The position numbers and the translations under genes are program-made. This document shows positions 15,297 through 16,205 of a stretch of 16,205 nucleotides of DNA, piece after piece. The number at the start of each line of letters is the position of its first letter. Within the stretch, counting starts at the first letter, position 1. The notes under the pieces are model-generated. The model was not told where the DNA came from, ran no database searches, and saw only the letters and a program-made list of their open reading frames with translations. Location: positions 5,734 through 21,938 of the forward strand of contig DISP01000164.1 in assembly GCA_002421995.1 (NCBI GenBank). Direction: 5' to 3'. The stretch is from Bacteroidales bacterium UBA6207 (GTDB lineage: Bacteria; Bacteroidota; Bacteroidia; Bacteroidales; F082).

Positions 15297-16205
15297 TCAA
15301 TTGTTTAAAAATGCTTCAACCGACCGTTGGTTGGCCTTGATAATCCCTTTTTCAGTGATAATACCCGTTATTAATTTAGCCGGTGTTACATCAAAAGCCG
15401 GATTCCATGCCTCTGTTCCATAAGAAACAACCCTGATTTTGTGTTGGTTGCCGAGTTCATCCGGGCCTTGCTGATAGAGCACCTCTTCTGTGGAGCGATG
15501 CTCGATCACGATTTCTTTTCCGTTTTTACAAAACGGATCAATCGTAGATCCGGGAGCAGCAACATAAAAAGGAATTTTATAATACTGTGCCAGAATAGCC
15601 CTGTCGAGCGTGCCAATTTTATTTGCCACATCGCCATTCATGGCAATACGGTCGGCTCCAACAATAATCAGATCAACAAGACCTTGGGCCATAAGGCTTG
15701 CTGCCGCAGTGTCGGGAATGATAAGGTGCGGGATGTTTTCATTGTGCAGCTCCCAGGCAGTGAGCCTGGCTCCCTGGGCGCGTGGCCGCGTTTCACCGGC
15801 ATACACAAACACCTCCTTTCCCTGATCACGGGCAGTGTAAACCGGCGAAAGCGCTGTTCCGTAATCAACAAAAGCCAGCCAGCCGGCATTGCAATGTGTT
15901 AGAACCCTGGTTTTCTCTTTGAAGAGGTTGCTTCCAAACAATCCAATATTACGGCTGTCGTCTTTGTCCTTGTTTGCAATTTTCTGCGCTTCGATGATGG
16001 CAGCTTCAACAGATTTTTTACCGGCCTCGAAAACCTTTTCCACCGCATAAAACAAATTTCGGGCAGTCGGACGTGTGCTTTCGATGGTGATTTTTGCATT
16101 TGACAGAAATTCATCCCTTTTATGCGTCGGCGCCAGCATAAATGCTTGTGCCATAGCATATCCTGCTGCTGCTCCAATGGCTCCGGCTCCCCTCACCACC
16201 ATTTC
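15297..16205 (-). CDS. mtnA: 5-methylthioribose-1-phosphate isomerase, N-terminus beyond window
   Basis: MtnA isomerises 5-methylthioribose-1-phosphate (and 5-deoxyribose-1-phosphate) to the ribulose form in methylthioadenosine and 5'-deoxyadenosine salvage. The reading frame runs off the right edge at 16205; about 303 residues are visible of a family length near 350. Seen in order: MVVRGAGAIG near the phosphate site (the usual text is RGAPAIG), NAKITIESTRPTARNL, THCNAGWLA with the catalytic Cys, ETRPRAQGARLTAWEL, DTAAASLM, VGADRIAMNGDVANKIGT with the catalytic Asp, YVAAPGSTIDP and NPAFDVTPAKLITGIITEKG. These distinguish it from the related eIF2B-like proteins. The ATG at 16202 is internal, not the start, because the family sequence continues upstream of it. 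It leads the unit with the class II aldolase and perhaps the aldo/keto reductase. Confidence 0.93.
   Translation of the reverse strand, partial: EMVVRGAGAIGAAAGYAMAQAFMLAPTHKRDEFLSNAKITIESTRPTARNLFYAVEKVFEAGKKSVEAAIIEAQKIANKDKDDSRNIGLFGSNLFKEKTRVLTHCNAGWLAFVDYGTALSPVYTARDQGKEVFVYAGETRPRAQGARLTAWELHNENIPHLIIPDTAAASLMAQGLVDLIIVGADRIAMNGDVANKIGTLDRAILAQYYKIPFYVAAPGSTIDPFCKNGKEIVIEHRSTEEVLYQQGPDELGNQHKIRVVSYGTEAWNPAFDVTPAKLITGIITEKGIIKANQRSVEAFLNN

Overview
The window looks like a piece of chromosome from a Bacteroidota bacterium, probably Bacteroidales or a near relative. The evidence is seen directly. Several start regions carry the Bacteroidota -7 element TAnnTTTG, ribosome binding sites of the Shine-Dalgarno type are absent, signal peptides end in Ala-Gln, and there is a large secreted BNR/sortilin-like protein. 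There are no rRNA or tRNA genes, CRISPR arrays, insertion sequences or phage genes.

Left block (1-6488, all minus strand). The gene order in the direction of transcription is a YgiQ-type radical SAM protein, an unrecognised seven-helix membrane protein that overlaps it by 43 nt, a secreted BNR-repeat protein of about 1096 residues, a hairpin terminator, and the first 78 codons of malate dehydrogenase with its own -7 element.

Central block (6766-13682, all plus strand) is the most interesting part. A TetR regulator and a small cupin form a short unit that ends in a clear hairpin terminator. Next comes a five-gene run: an RND/MMPL-family inner-membrane exporter, a beta-barrel protein with an OMPLA-like His-x-Ser-Asn-Gly motif, a LolA-like periplasmic 'outer membrane lipoprotein-sorting' protein, a DUF1302-like outer-membrane protein, and a second, short TetR protein whose start overlaps the preceding stop. 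Near-identical 22-bp dyads sit in front of the first tetR gene and in front of the exporter gene. They share a left half-site and a dyad centre, so one regulator probably controls both units. I read the block as a regulated envelope-spanning lipid or hydrophobe export (or remodelling) system with an inner-membrane pump, a periplasmic carrier and two outer-membrane barrels. The cargo is unknown.

Right block (13708-16205, all minus strand). MtnA (5-methylthioribose-1-phosphate isomerase, N-terminus cut by the window edge) is followed 10 nt later by a class II, fuculose-phosphate-aldolase-like protein, and 79 nt after that by an aldo/keto reductase. The combination resembles the DHAP-shunt type of methylthioadenosine/5'-deoxyadenosine salvage, with the reductase a possible consumer of the aldehyde product. 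This block converges on the central operon with only 25 nt between the stop codons and no visible terminator.
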